A stretch of DNA of 38,769 nt from Chloroflexota bacterium (GCA_005880795.1 VBGP01000026.1:1-38769), one strand, 5' to 3'. Positions 1-8,058 are shown, numbered from the stretch's first letter. Numbers and translations: made by a program. Notes: a model not told the origin generated them from the letters alone.

Positions 1-257
1 GCCTCAACTCGTTCAAGGCGGCCGGCGACATCATCCTGTTCGGAGCATTCATCGGCGGCAAGCAGGTGAACTTTGAAAACCAGGCGGGTGGTCACGGCGC
101 GATCGGCGGCGAACAGCTGCACCCGTTCCTGCTCGCGAAACGGGAATGGGGTGTCGACACATCCCTTGTGGAGGGCGCCCACGAGCTGCACCCGATCCTG
201 AGCCGCCTACGCGACGACCTGATCGGGGTAGGTCCTCTCCTGCGACCAATCACCTGA
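1..257 (+). CDS. C-terminus of an alkaline-phosphatase-superfamily membrane protein (partial)
   Basis: An open frame enters from the left edge (first full codon at 3) and ends at TGA 255-257, giving 84 C-terminal residues. The stretch containing NFENQAGGHGAIGGEQ followed by HPFLL resembles the C-terminal motif (FExxxGxHGGLGGxQTxPFLL) that I recall from bacterial alkaline-phosphatase/nucleotide-pyrophosphatase-like proteins, some of which are annotated as phage holin family. The catalytic metal-binding part would lie outside the window, so the activity cannot be judged. The last eight bases overlap the end of the convergent EamA gene. The family assignment rests on one remembered motif and is moderate. 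Confidence 0.55.
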   Translation, partial: LNSFKAAGDIILFGAFIGGKQVNFENQAGGHGAIGGEQLHPFLLAKREWGVDTSLVEGAHELHPILSRLRDDLIGVGPLLRPIT

Positions 258-1119
258 GGGCACTCGGCGGGCCGGCTCGCCATAGGTGGGCGGCCTGGAC
301 GACGACCACCGCCAGCAGCACGAGGACCCCACCCAGTGCCTGGAGGATTGAAAATCGATCGCCAAGAATGGCGATGGCAAGCGACACGGTCACGACGGGC
401 TCGAGCGTGCTGAGCAGGGCGGCGCGCGCGGCGCCGATGCGCGGCAAACCGGCCAGGAACAAAGAGATCGCGACCATCGTCGGGACGACCGCGATGCCCA
501 CGCTCACTGCCCAAGCGCCGGTGGTGTGGGGCAGGCCCAGGCGGCCTTCGACCCCGGCCACCACGCACAGCACGATCGCGGTGGCGGACATCATCGTGGC
601 GCTCGCGGCGACCGGCGGGACAGAGCTCATCGCACGCTCGCCGAGAAGGATGAATGCGGTGTAACAGAGCGGGGCCGCAAAAGCGAAGATGAGCCCAGAT
701 GCGAACTGGAACTGCGCCCCACCGACGAGCATCCCAACCCCGACGAAGCTGAGGGCCAGCGCGGCACCATGCCATATCGAGATCCTGCGGCGAAGGAAAA
801 GCCACCCGGCGATCACGACCAGGCTCGGGTAGATGTAGACGAGGAGCACGCATAACGAGGCCGGAAGCGTGCGCAGGGCGTAGAAGTAAGTCAGCGCCTG
901 GGCCGGATAAAGAACTCCACCCAACGCCAGGAGGCCGACCGTCTTCCGGCGCGGCAACCGGAGCGGGCTCTGGCCAACCACGAACGACAGCACCCACATC
1001 CCGATTGCCGCGAGCACGAATCGGAAGGCGAGCAGCTGCTCTGTGCCCAGGCCGGCCGAGTAAGCCAGCTTGGCGAAGATCGAAAGGGTGCCGAAGGCGA
1101 CCGCCGAGCCGAGCACCAT
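250..1119 (-). CDS. EamA/DMT-family transporter
   Basis: The 289-residue protein is almost entirely hydrophobic, with about ten predicted helices in two EamA repeats. The first repeat ends near LRTLPASLCVLLVYIYPSL and the second carries GAARAALLSTLEPV, both typical of drug/metabolite transporters that export or import small metabolites across the inner membrane. The substrate cannot be read from sequence. ATG at 1119 is the first normal start. The frame stays open upstream to the preceding gene without ATG, GTG or TTG, and the first helix starts at once, so the true N-terminus could be a little longer with a rare start. It is the last gene of the minus-strand run 3069-250, 47 bases after the small membrane gene, so it may share a substrate with that operon (inference). 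Confidence 0.85.
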   Translation of the reverse strand: MVLGSAVAFGTLSIFAKLAYSAGLGTEQLLAFRFVLAAIGMWVLSFVVGQSPLRLPRRKTVGLLALGGVLYPAQALTYFYALRTLPASLCVLLVYIYPSLVVIAGWLFLRRRISIWHGAALALSFVGVGMLVGGAQFQFASGLIFAFAAPLCYTAFILLGERAMSSVPPVAASATMMSATAIVLCVVAGVEGRLGLPHTTGAWAVSVGIAVVPTMVAISLFLAGLPRIGAARAALLSTLEPVVTVSLAIAILGDRFSILQALGGVLVLLAVVVVQAAHLWRAGPPSALR

Positions 1120-1166
1120 CGCCGTGCCGGCCCAGTCCGCCTGGCGGGCCGGAGCGGCGGTCGTAT

Positions 1167-1379
1167 CTACGGCCAGAACTCGTGGCCCAGGAGCATGCCG
1201 ATCACGACCGCGAGCGCGTAGGTCACGCGCGGGAATCGCCGGACGGCCGCTCTCACGTTGTTGCTGATCGGGTCGCGACCCGCGCGCAAGGCGATCGACT
1301 CTTCGAGCATCAGCAGGAACGCGACCAATGCAAATGCGGTCGCGATGAGGGAGATGACGGCCTCGGGTGTGATCGTCAC
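1167..1379 (-). CDS. Small two-helix membrane protein, paralogue B
   Basis: A 70-residue protein starting at GTG 1379-1377, whose start overlaps the stop of the preceding small gene as GTGA (1376-1379). It has two hydrophobic segments (about residues 5-27 and 50-66) joined by a basic loop. The loop and second helix match the upstream neighbour position by position: PISxxVRxxVxxFP, then AVVIGxLLGHxxW. The pair therefore looks like a tandem duplication. I do not recognise a named family. The size and obligate coupling suggest a two-component membrane assembly, such as a heteromeric channel, small transporter or anchor, but this is inference. A longer ATG start at 1424 would extend into the previous gene and adds non-hydrophobic residues unlike the paralogue. 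Confidence 0.7.
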   Translation of the reverse strand: MTITPEAVISLIATAFALVAFLLMLEESIALRAGRDPISNNVRAAVRRFPRVTYALAVVIGMLLGHEFWP

Positions 1380-1618
1380 GGCTTCATGCCCTGCGGCGAC
1401 GTCCGGCCCCACGCCGGGCCCCACAGGAAATGCCCGAGCAGGATGCCGATCACGACGGCGATGACGAACGCTGCACCCGGATACGAGTGAACTGACGAGC
1501 GGATGTAGCTGCTGATCGGCGTGTGGTTCGTGAGCAGAGCCCAGCTCTCGAAGGCTAGGAGAAGCGTGATCACGCCGAACAGCGCGGTGACGGTCCAGGA
1601 AAAAATGTTGCCGATCAC
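1376..1618 (-). CDS. Small two-helix membrane protein, paralogue A
   Basis: An 80-residue protein starting at GTG 1618-1616, overlapping the dehydrogenase stop codon as GTGA (1615-1618), so its translation is probably coupled to the enzyme. Helix 1 spans about residues 4-28 and helix 2 about 48-67. The link carries PISSYIRSSVHSYP and the second helix ends AVVIGILLGHFLW, the same pattern as the next gene. A tail of about ten polar residues follows. I do not recognise the family. Coupling to a CoA-acylating semialdehyde dehydrogenase is unexpected for small membrane proteins. One guess is a small permease feeding the pathway, but nothing in the sequence proves transport. Confidence 0.7.
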   Translation of the reverse strand: MIGNIFSWTVTALFGVITLLLAFESWALLTNHTPISSYIRSSVHSYPGAAFVIAVVIGILLGHFLWGPAWGRTSPQGMKP

Positions 1619-3069
1619 CAGCGGGTCACCACCACCTTCTTGCGCGTATAGAAATCGATTCCGTCGGTCCCGTGCACGTGAAGGTCTCCGAAGAACGAGC
1701 CCTTCCATCCACTGAATGGAAAGAACGCAAATGGCTGGGCGACGGGCACGTTGATACCCGTCATGCCTGATTCGACTCGCTCCCGAAACTCGCGACCTGC
1801 CCGCCCTGACCGGGTGAAGATCGTCGCCATGTTGCCAAGCGATGACTGATTCGCCTGCTCGATCGCCTCGTCGAGAGTCGCCGCGCGGCTGATCGAAAGC
1901 ACCGGGCCGAAGATCTCCTCGCGGCCCACCGCCATGCCCGGCGTCACCCGGTCCAGGATGGTCGGGCCGAGAAAAAAGCCGCGCCGAGACATCTCGTGCC
2001 TGCCGTCGACGACGAGCTCCGCCCCTTCGCCTACGCCCTTCTCGACGTAGGCGGCGACGCGGTCGCGATGCTCGGCCCGGATTAGCGGGCCGACCTGGAC
2101 ACCCTCCTCGTCACCGGGTCCGACCACCATCTTCGACGCGGCGTCGCGCAGCGGATCGAGTAGCCCCTCTGCGGCTCGGCCCACCGCGACCGCCACAGAC
2201 CCCGCGAGGCAGCGCTCTCCGGCATTGCCAAAAGCTGAATTGAGAATTGCTGGGATGACAAGCGCGGGATCCGCATCGGGCATGACGACGATGTGGTTCT
2301 TGGCCCCGCCCAGCGCCTGCACGCGCTTGCTGTTCGCGGCGGCCTGCGTGTACACGTGGCGCGCCACAGGAGCCGAGCCCACGAACGAGATCGCACTGAC
2401 GGCGGGATGGGCCAGCAGCGCCTCGACCGCATCGCGCGCGCCGTGTACGACGTTCAGCACTCCTGGCGGAAATCCCGCCTCGAGGAAAAGCTCAGCCAGC
2501 CGGGCCCCGCCGAGCGGCGTCCGTTCGGACGGCTTGAGGACGAACGTGTTCCCCGCCACCACCGCGAGAGGGAACATCCACAGGGGGATCATCACCGGGA
2601 AGTTGAATGGAGGAATGCCCGCGCAGACGCCAACCGGGTAGCGGTAAAGGTCCTGATCGACGCCGCCCGACACGTCGCGTAGGGTGCGGCCCTGGAGAAG
2701 CGTCGGCGCCCCACACGCGAAGTCCACGACCTCGATGCCACGTCTGACCTCCCCGCGCGCCTCGTCGAGCGTCTTGCCGTGATGCCGGGTGACGATCGCA
2801 GCCAGCTCCTCGAAGTGTTCTTCGAGGAGCGCCTTGAACCTGAACATCAGCCGGACGCGATCCATAACGGCAGTCCGGGACCAGTCGCGATAGGCGCCGG
2901 CGGCAGCGCGCACCGCGGCGTCGACGTCGCCCGCTCCCGAGAGCGGCACCTGATCGATCACCTCGCCGGTGGCCGGGTTGTAGACCGGCAGCCAGTCGGC
3001 GCCGTCAGCCGGCGCCCGCGATTCGGCGCCAATGAGGTTTCGAATCAACGTTGATACCGTACTGCGCAT
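1615..3069 (-). CDS. mmsA: CoA-acylating methylmalonate-semialdehyde dehydrogenase
   Basis: This 484-residue aldehyde dehydrogenase should oxidise (methyl)malonate semialdehyde to propionyl-CoA or acetyl-CoA with NAD+ and CoA, as in valine, thymine, beta-alanine or inositol breakdown. The N-terminal VYNPATGEVIDQVPLS, the PPFNFPVMIPLWMFP stretch (153-167) and GNAGERCLAG with catalytic Cys287 are hallmarks of the MmsA/IolA branch. QALGGAKNH (251-259) has Ala where hydrolytic ALDHs have the general-base Glu, which fits CoA acylation. ATG 3069 was chosen because the known N-terminus begins just before LIRNLIG. A longer ATG at 3117 would run into the divergent gene. It heads a run with two small membrane proteins and an EamA transporter. 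Confidence 0.92.
   Translation of the reverse strand: MRSTVSTLIRNLIGAESRAPADGADWLPVYNPATGEVIDQVPLSGAGDVDAAVRAAAGAYRDWSRTAVMDRVRLMFRFKALLEEHFEELAAIVTRHHGKTLDEARGEVRRGIEVVDFACGAPTLLQGRTLRDVSGGVDQDLYRYPVGVCAGIPPFNFPVMIPLWMFPLAVVAGNTFVLKPSERTPLGGARLAELFLEAGFPPGVLNVVHGARDAVEALLAHPAVSAISFVGSAPVARHVYTQAAANSKRVQALGGAKNHIVVMPDADPALVIPAILNSAFGNAGERCLAGSVAVAVGRAAEGLLDPLRDAASKMVVGPGDEEGVQVGPLIRAEHRDRVAAYVEKGVGEGAELVVDGRHEMSRRGFFLGPTILDRVTPGMAVGREEIFGPVLSISRAATLDEAIEQANQSSLGNMATIFTRSGRAGREFRERVESGMTGINVPVAQPFAFFPFSGWKGSFFGDLHVHGTDGIDFYTRKKVVVTRW
3044..3055. promoter_or_regulatory. 12-bp perfect palindrome between divergent genes
   Basis: ATCAACGTTGAT is a perfect 12-base palindrome. It lies 13 bases before the GAF gene ATG (3068) and inside codons 5-9 of the dehydrogenase reading frame. 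Its position at a divergent start suggests a regulator binding site for both directions. No partner regulator is identified, and a palindrome of this length can occur by chance in 39 kb. Confidence 0.35.
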
Positions 3070-3547
3070 GGCTCCGTCCGCACGCGAGCTCCTCGAGCAG
3101 GCCGTGGTTTCGGGCACCGACCTCGAGACGGTGGCGAGGGGCGTGCTCGCAAGGCTCGCCGACCTGACCGGGCTGAGCTCGACCTACCTCGCGGAGACGA
3201 GGCTGATCGCTGACGAGCAGTACATCGTCTTCTCGTGCAACCGCAGCGACGTTTTTCACATCCCGGAGGACGTGACCCTGCCATGGTCCGAGGGGGTATG
3301 CCGGTTCGTCGTCGAAGGTGGCCCCCACTACACGACCGACGCACAGAAGCAGTTTCCGAGCAGCAGCGTCGCAAGGCTGCTCGAGATCCGGACGTTCATC
3401 TCCTACCCCGTGTTCACACCCGGGGGCCGGTTCTTTGGCACGCTTTGCGGTGCGAGCAAGGAGCGGGTGGAGATTGCGCAGGAGATCCTCGAGCTGATGA
3501 GGGAATGCGCGCTCCTGATCGGGCGGCGCCTACCTGGCAACGAATGA
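3068..3547 (+). CDS. GAF-domain protein
   Basis: A 159-residue single-domain protein. The layout is that of a stand-alone GAF sensor domain: helix ARELLEQAVV, then LTGLSSTYLAE, a core with TLPWSEGVCRFVVEGGPHY, and FISYPVFTPGGRFFGTLCG. The W-x(2)-G-x-C pattern resembles GAF domains of diguanylate-cyclase-type proteins. No output domain is attached. Its stop overlaps the start of the acyl-CoA ligase (ATGA, 3544-3547), so it may sense a ligand or regulate that enzyme (inference). The ATG 3068-3070 overlaps the divergent dehydrogenase ATG in the shared CATG. Alternatives are ATG 3032 and GTG 3104, so the start is uncertain. Confidence 0.8.
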   Translation: MAPSARELLEQAVVSGTDLETVARGVLARLADLTGLSSTYLAETRLIADEQYIVFSCNRSDVFHIPEDVTLPWSEGVCRFVVEGGPHYTTDAQKQFPSSSVARLLEIRTFISYPVFTPGGRFFGTLCGASKERVEIAQEILELMRECALLIGRRLPGNE

Positions 3548-5040
3548 TGCGAACGCTGAATGAAGTGCTGGAAAGGGGCGCCACCAAGGCGACCGCGATT
3601 GCAGTCCCGGGCGGCCCGCGCCTGACGTACGGGCAGCTCCGCGAGCAGGTTGAGGCCGCCGCGGATGGCCTGGCCCAGTTGGGCCTCGGGCGTGGCCAGC
3701 GGATCGCCCTGGTCCTGCCAAACAGCGTGGAGACGATCGTGTTGTTCCTCGCCGCGGCTGCGACCGGGACGGCCGCGCCCCTGAACCAGGCCTACAAGGA
3801 AGACGAGTTCCGCTTTTACCTCGAGGACACCGAGGCGAGGGCGCTGATCGTCCCACCCGGGGGCGGCGAGGCAGCCCGCCGGGCGCTGCCCGCGGGCGCC
3901 ATCCTGGTCGAGGCCGCGACCGACGCGGGGGGCAGGGTCGTCCTCGAGAGCAGCTCACCGCGCGACGTTTCGCGCCACGCAAGCGCCGCCGCCGCCGATG
4001 ACGTTGCGCTCGTGCTGCACACGAGCGGTACGACAAGCCGGCCCAAGCTGGTGCCGCTGCTGCAGCGCAACCTCGCTTTCTCGGCCGAGACCATCGCGGC
4101 CACTTACCACCTGACCGAGGACGACGTGGCGCTGTGTGTCATGCCGTTGTTTCATATCCACGGCCTGATGGCATCGACCATGGCGACGCTCTGGTCGGGC
4201 GGCACCGTGGTGGTGCCGCCGGCGTTCGACGCGATGACGTTTTGGCCCGCCGCCGCCGAGCATGGCGCCACCTGGTACTCGGCCGTGCCGACGATGCACC
4301 AGATGCTGCTGCTCCGCAACCGCGGAGAACGTCCGCCCGGTGCGGAAGCGCTCCGTTTCATCCGCTCGAGCTCCTCGGCGCTTGCGCCGGAGGTGATGCG
4401 GCAGCTCGAGTCGAGATTCGGCGCACCGGTGCTGGAGGCGTATGGCATGACCGAGGCGTCGCATCAGATGGCTTCCAACCCCCCGCCGCCGGGCGAACGG
4501 CGTCCGGGCACGGTCGGAGTCGAGACGGGAATCCGGATCGCGGTCATGGGCGAGCGGGGGAATTTGCTGGAGCCAGGCGCACATGGCGAGGTGGTGATCA
4601 AGGGAGCGAGCATCATCGACGCGTACGCGAACAACGCCGAGGCGAACGCAAAGTCGTTCACTGACGGTTGGTTCCGCACCGGCGACCTCGGTTTTCTCGA
4701 CGGCGACGGTTACCTGTCCCTGGTCGGTCGCCTCAAGGAGATGATCAACCGCGGCGGTGAGAAGATCGCTCCGCGCGAGATTGACGATGTGCTGCTGCAG
4801 CACCCGGCGGTCGCGGAAGCCGTCGCATTCGGAATCCCCCACGCCGCGTGGGGCGAGGAGGTGGCGGCCGCGGTGGTGCTCAAGAGCCCCGTGACCGAGA
4901 AAGAGCTTGTGGCTTTCGCCCGCGAGCGGCTCGCCGACCACAAGGTCCCGAAGAAGCTTTACCTGGTCGAGAAGATCCCGCGAACCGCAACCGGGAAGAT
5001 CCAACGCCGGTCGGTCGCCGAAGCACTCCTGCCCAGATGA
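3544..5040 (+). CDS. AMP-forming acyl-CoA ligase, oxalyl-CoA-synthetase-like
   Basis: The 498-residue protein has every ANL-enzyme motif: P-loop TSGTTSRPK (160-168), YGMTEASHQMASNP (300-313), RTGDLG (378-383), GRLKEMINRGGEKI (395-408) and catalytic Lys485 in TATGKIQRR. It would activate a carboxylate with ATP and join it to CoA in the cytoplasm. The P-loop, the VMPLFHIHGL and TWYSAVPTMHQ segments and the MTEASHQMASNP motif are close to plant AAE3/yeast Pcs60 oxalate-CoA ligases as I remember them, so a small di- or keto-acid substrate is plausible but unproved. One odd point is Leu where the family usually has Gly after the P-loop Lys (PKLVPL). The start ATG 3544 overlaps the GAF stop and the stop overlaps the next ATG. 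Confidence 0.88.
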   Translation: MMRTLNEVLERGATKATAIAVPGGPRLTYGQLREQVEAAADGLAQLGLGRGQRIALVLPNSVETIVLFLAAAATGTAAPLNQAYKEDEFRFYLEDTEARALIVPPGGGEAARRALPAGAILVEAATDAGGRVVLESSSPRDVSRHASAAAADDVALVLHTSGTTSRPKLVPLLQRNLAFSAETIAATYHLTEDDVALCVMPLFHIHGLMASTMATLWSGGTVVVPPAFDAMTFWPAAAEHGATWYSAVPTMHQMLLLRNRGERPPGAEALRFIRSSSSALAPEVMRQLESRFGAPVLEAYGMTEASHQMASNPPPPGERRPGTVGVETGIRIAVMGERGNLLEPGAHGEVVIKGASIIDAYANNAEANAKSFTDGWFRTGDLGFLDGDGYLSLVGRLKEMINRGGEKIAPREIDDVLLQHPAVAEAVAFGIPHAAWGEEVAAAVVLKSPVTEKELVAFARERLADHKVPKKLYLVEKIPRTATGKIQRRSVAEALLPR

Positions 5041-5993
5041 CAGTCGCGATCGTCGGCGCGGGAGCGATCGGCGGCTTGTTGGGTGGCCACCTGGCTAGAA
5101 GCGGCGAAGACGTGATCCTCGTCGCCCGCGGGGCGCACCTGGCGGCGATGCAAGCCAATGGCCTCACTGTGCGAAAGGGGCGCGACGAGTTCACGGCCCA
5201 CCCGCGCTGCACCGACGACATGCGCGCCGTCGCCGAGGCCGATGTCGTGTTCATCACGCTGAAGGCCCACAGCATTCCGGGTGTGGCGACGCTAGTCGGC
5301 GAGGCGCTCAAGGACGGCGCATGCGTCGTGGGTGCGATGAATGGAATCCCGTGGTGGTACTTTCCGGACCGTCATCTCGAGTCAGTCGACCCGGGCGGCG
5401 TGGTTGCACGCAGCATTCCGCTCGACAGAGTCGTCGGATGCGTCGTTTATCCGGCGGCGACGATCGTGGAACCCGGCGTGATCCAGCACGAGGAGGGAGA
5501 TCGATTCTCCCTGGGCGAGCCCGACGGTGCGAAGACCGAGCGCGTACAGACAATCTCCACCATGCTGTCCGCCGCCGGGTTCAAGGCGCCGGTGCAGTCG
5601 CGGCTGCGCAGCGAGATCTGGTTGAAGCTCCTGGGCAACGCGACCTTGAACCCGATCAGCGCCGTCACGCGCGCGACGCTCGCCGAGATGTTCGAATCCG
5701 AGGCGAGCCGGGGGCTCATCCGGGGGCTGATGGAAGAGGTCGCTTCCGTTGCGCGGTCAGTCGAGGTCGAGGTTCCAGTCAGCATCGAGAAGCGGATGCA
5801 GGGCGCGGCCGGCGTGGGCGAGCACAAGACGTCGATGCTGCAGGACCTCGAAGCTCACAAGGCGCTGGAGCTCGACGCGCTGCTGGGGGCTGTGATCGAG
5901 ATCGCGGACTGGCGGGGCGTCGCGGTGCCATTGCTGCGGACCCTGTACGGGCTGACAAAGCTGGCCGAAGCGGTGGCGTTACGCGCTGATTAG
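5037..5993 (+). CDS. 2-dehydropantoate 2-reductase family oxidoreductase
   Basis: A 318-residue NAD(P)H-dependent reductase of the ketopantoate reductase fold. The Rossmann motif GAGAIG sits at residues 7-12. Lys197 with Asn201 and Asn205 (LKLLGNATLNP) reproduces the K-x3-N-x3-N catalytic spacing of PanE, and MNG at 101-103 matches the family. It is translationally coupled (ATGA) to the acyl-CoA ligase, and no other pantothenate gene is nearby. Reduction of a 2-keto acid in a catabolic route is therefore as likely as CoA biosynthesis (inference). The stop overlaps the convergent GntR stop by four bases. Confidence 0.85.
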   Translation: MTVAIVGAGAIGGLLGGHLARSGEDVILVARGAHLAAMQANGLTVRKGRDEFTAHPRCTDDMRAVAEADVVFITLKAHSIPGVATLVGEALKDGACVVGAMNGIPWWYFPDRHLESVDPGGVVARSIPLDRVVGCVVYPAATIVEPGVIQHEEGDRFSLGEPDGAKTERVQTISTMLSAAGFKAPVQSRLRSEIWLKLLGNATLNPISAVTRATLAEMFESEASRGLIRGLMEEVASVARSVEVEVPVSIEKRMQGAAGVGEHKTSMLQDLEAHKALELDALLGAVIEIADWRGVAVPLLRTLYGLTKLAEAVALRAD

Positions 5994-6661
5994 CCGGGCA
6001 GCCATCGGGCTGTGCGGTGCTGGCTGTCGATCGCCCACCTCAGGGTGTCGAGAACCTCGGCCAGGTGTTCGCGCATCGCAGTCTCCGCGGCGTCGCCGTC
6101 ATGGGCCTTCAACGCGGCAAAGATGGTCTCGTGCTCGCGTAGCGAGCGTTCCGCGCGACCGGGCCGCAGCGCGGTCTGGTACTGAAACCTGATGCCCTGC
6201 GACTTGAGGCCGCCCACGAGGTGGCTTGCCGTGGGATGGCCGGCGGCGGTCCAGATGTTCTGGTGGAATGTCGCGTTCAGCTCCGAATAGCCGATCGAAT
6301 CGCCGGCTTCGACGCGCTCGCGCATCTGTGTCATGACGTGCCGCAAAGCACGCAAGCCCTCAGCAGTGATGCGGGCCGCGGCCCGGCGCGCGAGCATCCC
6401 TTCGAGGACGGCGCGCACCTCTTCGATCTCCAGCGCCTCGCCATCCGAGATATGCCGGACCCGCGCGCCCCGGTTGCGCTCGAGCTCGACAAGGCCTTCC
6501 TGGTCGAGACGGACCAACGCGGCGCGGACGGCCGTGCGGCCCGCGCCGATCCGCTCCGCGATCGCCGCTTCGACCAGTCGCTCGTTGGGATGGAACTGGC
6601 CGCTCACGATCGCCTCGCGGAGCTTGTGATAGGGGTCTTCACGCAGAGGGCGCTGCTTCAT
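5990..6661 (-). CDS. GntR-family transcriptional regulator (FCD subfamily)
   Basis: The 223-residue protein has an N-terminal winged helix (about 8-70; DPYHKLREAIVSGQF, then RLVEAAIAERIGAGRTAVR and LVRLDQEGLVELERNRGARV). An all-helical FCD effector domain follows (about 80-210), with the usual acidic and histidine residues (EIEEVRAVLEGMLARRAA, ELNATFHQNIW, REHETIFAAL). FCD regulators typically bind small carboxylic acids and repress neighbouring catabolic and transport genes. It is divergent from the ABC importer, and a TGTCGACA palindrome lies between the two starts, so it probably controls that operon and itself. ATG 6661 is the natural start. Confidence 0.93.
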   Translation of the reverse strand: MKQRPLREDPYHKLREAIVSGQFHPNERLVEAAIAERIGAGRTAVRAALVRLDQEGLVELERNRGARVRHISDGEALEIEEVRAVLEGMLARRAAARITAEGLRALRHVMTQMRERVEAGDSIGYSELNATFHQNIWTAAGHPTASHLVGGLKSQGIRFQYQTALRPGRAERSLREHETIFAALKAHDGDAAETAMREHLAEVLDTLRWAIDSQHRTARWLPG

Positions 6662-6664
6662 CGC

Positions 6665-6703
6665 TTGCTGTCGAAGAGATTATCCTCAATAATGTCGACA
6701 ATT
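6665..6703. promoter_or_regulatory. Candidate GntR operator and divergent promoter region
   Basis: The 74-base gap between the GntR gene and the importer contains TGTCGACA (6693-6700), a perfect 8-base palindrome flanked by AT-rich bases, like known FadR/FCD-type operators (TTGTCGACAA-like). On the plus strand AATAAT (6688-6693) could be a -10 with TTGCTG (6665-6670) as a weak -35, 17 bases apart. On the minus strand GATAAT (6684-6679) could be the regulator's own -10. The operator overlaps one promoter and sits in the spacer of the other. All promoter boxes were assigned by eye. Confidence 0.5.
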
Positions 6704-6735
6704 CGGCAAGGGTTTTTGCTCAAAGGGGAGGAGCA

Positions 6736-8058
6736 GTGAAGACCTTCCATGCAAGGATGCGAATCGGCTCGGCGGCTTGCTCATTGGCGTTCCTGATGCT
6801 TGCTGCGTGCGGCGGGGGCAGCTCCTCGGGAGGGGGGCTTGGCTCTGGGGATCTCCTGGTCGGCGTTCTCGCGCCGTTCTCGGGAGCGGACGCGGGACTT
6901 GGACCCGCCTACTACGCGGCCTGTCTCGCCGCAGCGCCGGCCATCAACAACAGCGGCGGCGTCGGCGGACGCCAGATCAAATGCCAGCAGTTCGACACCC
7001 GCGGCGAGCCCGCGGACGCGGCGCCCGCGGCCAGCTCCATGATCGCCGGTAACTCGAACCTCATGGCAGTGATCGGATGCACCTCGGATGAGGCGTCGGC
7101 CGTCGCTCCGATCGTCGACAAGGCGCACATCCCGATGTTCTGCATGACCGGACAGAGCGAGTTCAACAAGACCAACCTCAAGTACTTCCACCGGCTCGTG
7201 CCGGCCGACATCTACGACGCCTACGCCATGGTCGGTTGGGCGCTTTACGGGCCCAGCCCGGCGCCGTTCCACAAGGCGGCCCTCGTCTTCGGCAACGACA
7301 TCGGGTCGCAGTCCTTCGTCGAGCCTGCCACGAACGCGTTCACCAAGCTCGGGGGGCAGGTGAAGAACTTCCCGATCACCCTTGGCGCATCCGACTACCG
7401 GACCGAGGTCACCCAGGTGATCGCCTACAAGCCCGACGTGATCTTCACCGAGGCGCTCGGTTCGGCCGGCACGTTCCTGGGCGAGTACAAAACCTTGAAC
7501 GGCGGCACGGTGACACCGTTCATCGGCACGTCGGCCACCATCGATCCGCAATGGTTCAAGCAGGTGAGCGACTCGATCGGCGTAGACAACCTGGTCAAGA
7601 ACTACGGCGGCGTCGACCTCGGGTACACGTTCTCGGGTCCGGCCTACACCGAGTTCCAGACGAACCTCAACGCTGCCGCATCTCAATTCGCTGACGCACC
7701 CAAGTACAAGCAGCGCGGATCGACGCTCCACCTATACGACGGGATCATCATGACCGCGCTCGCGATGGTCGCGACCAACAGCCACGACCCAACCGTCTAC
7801 AACTCGAAGATCAAGGAGATCGCCAACGGCACATCGGGTGCGATGGTCGTCCACACCTACAAGGAAGGCCTCGACGCGCTGAAGGCAAACAAGTCGATCA
7901 AGTTCGAGGGCGCCGGCGGGGCCAACAGCTTCGACGATCACAACAATTCGGTAGCGGGCTACGTCCTCGTCAAGTACGACGCCACGGGCGGCGAGGTCAA
8001 GGTCAAGGAATTGACCCCCGACCAGACGTCGAAGATCAGCCAGGCCGGCGGCATCTGA
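6736..8058 (+). CDS. Branched-chain-amino-acid-type ABC transporter substrate-binding lipoprotein
   Basis: A 440-residue lipoprotein. A lipobox (LAAC, Cys25) follows a short hydrophobic signal, then a Gly/Ser-rich linker. The body is a Peripla_BP_6/LivJ fold: LLVGVLAPFSG, GPAYYAACLAAAPAINNSGG, MAVIGCTSDEASAVAPIV, and the later HLYDGIIMTALAM. It captures the ligand outside the membrane for the permeases encoded next. LivJ relatives bind amino acids, aromatic acids, amides or urea, so the ligand is open. GTG 6736 follows a strong AAGGGGAGGAG ribosome site. It leads the operon to the DHDPS-family gene. Confidence 0.92.
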   Translation: MKTFHARMRIGSAACSLAFLMLAACGGGSSSGGGLGSGDLLVGVLAPFSGADAGLGPAYYAACLAAAPAINNSGGVGGRQIKCQQFDTRGEPADAAPAASSMIAGNSNLMAVIGCTSDEASAVAPIVDKAHIPMFCMTGQSEFNKTNLKYFHRLVPADIYDAYAMVGWALYGPSPAPFHKAALVFGNDIGSQSFVEPATNAFTKLGGQVKNFPITLGASDYRTEVTQVIAYKPDVIFTEALGSAGTFLGEYKTLNGGTVTPFIGTSATIDPQWFKQVSDSIGVDNLVKNYGGVDLGYTFSGPAYTEFQTNLNAAASQFADAPKYKQRGSTLHLYDGIIMTALAMVATNSHDPTVYNSKIKEIANGTSGAMVVHTYKEGLDALKANKSIKFEGAGGANSFDDHNNSVAGYVLVKYDATGGEVKVKELTPDQTSKISQAGGI

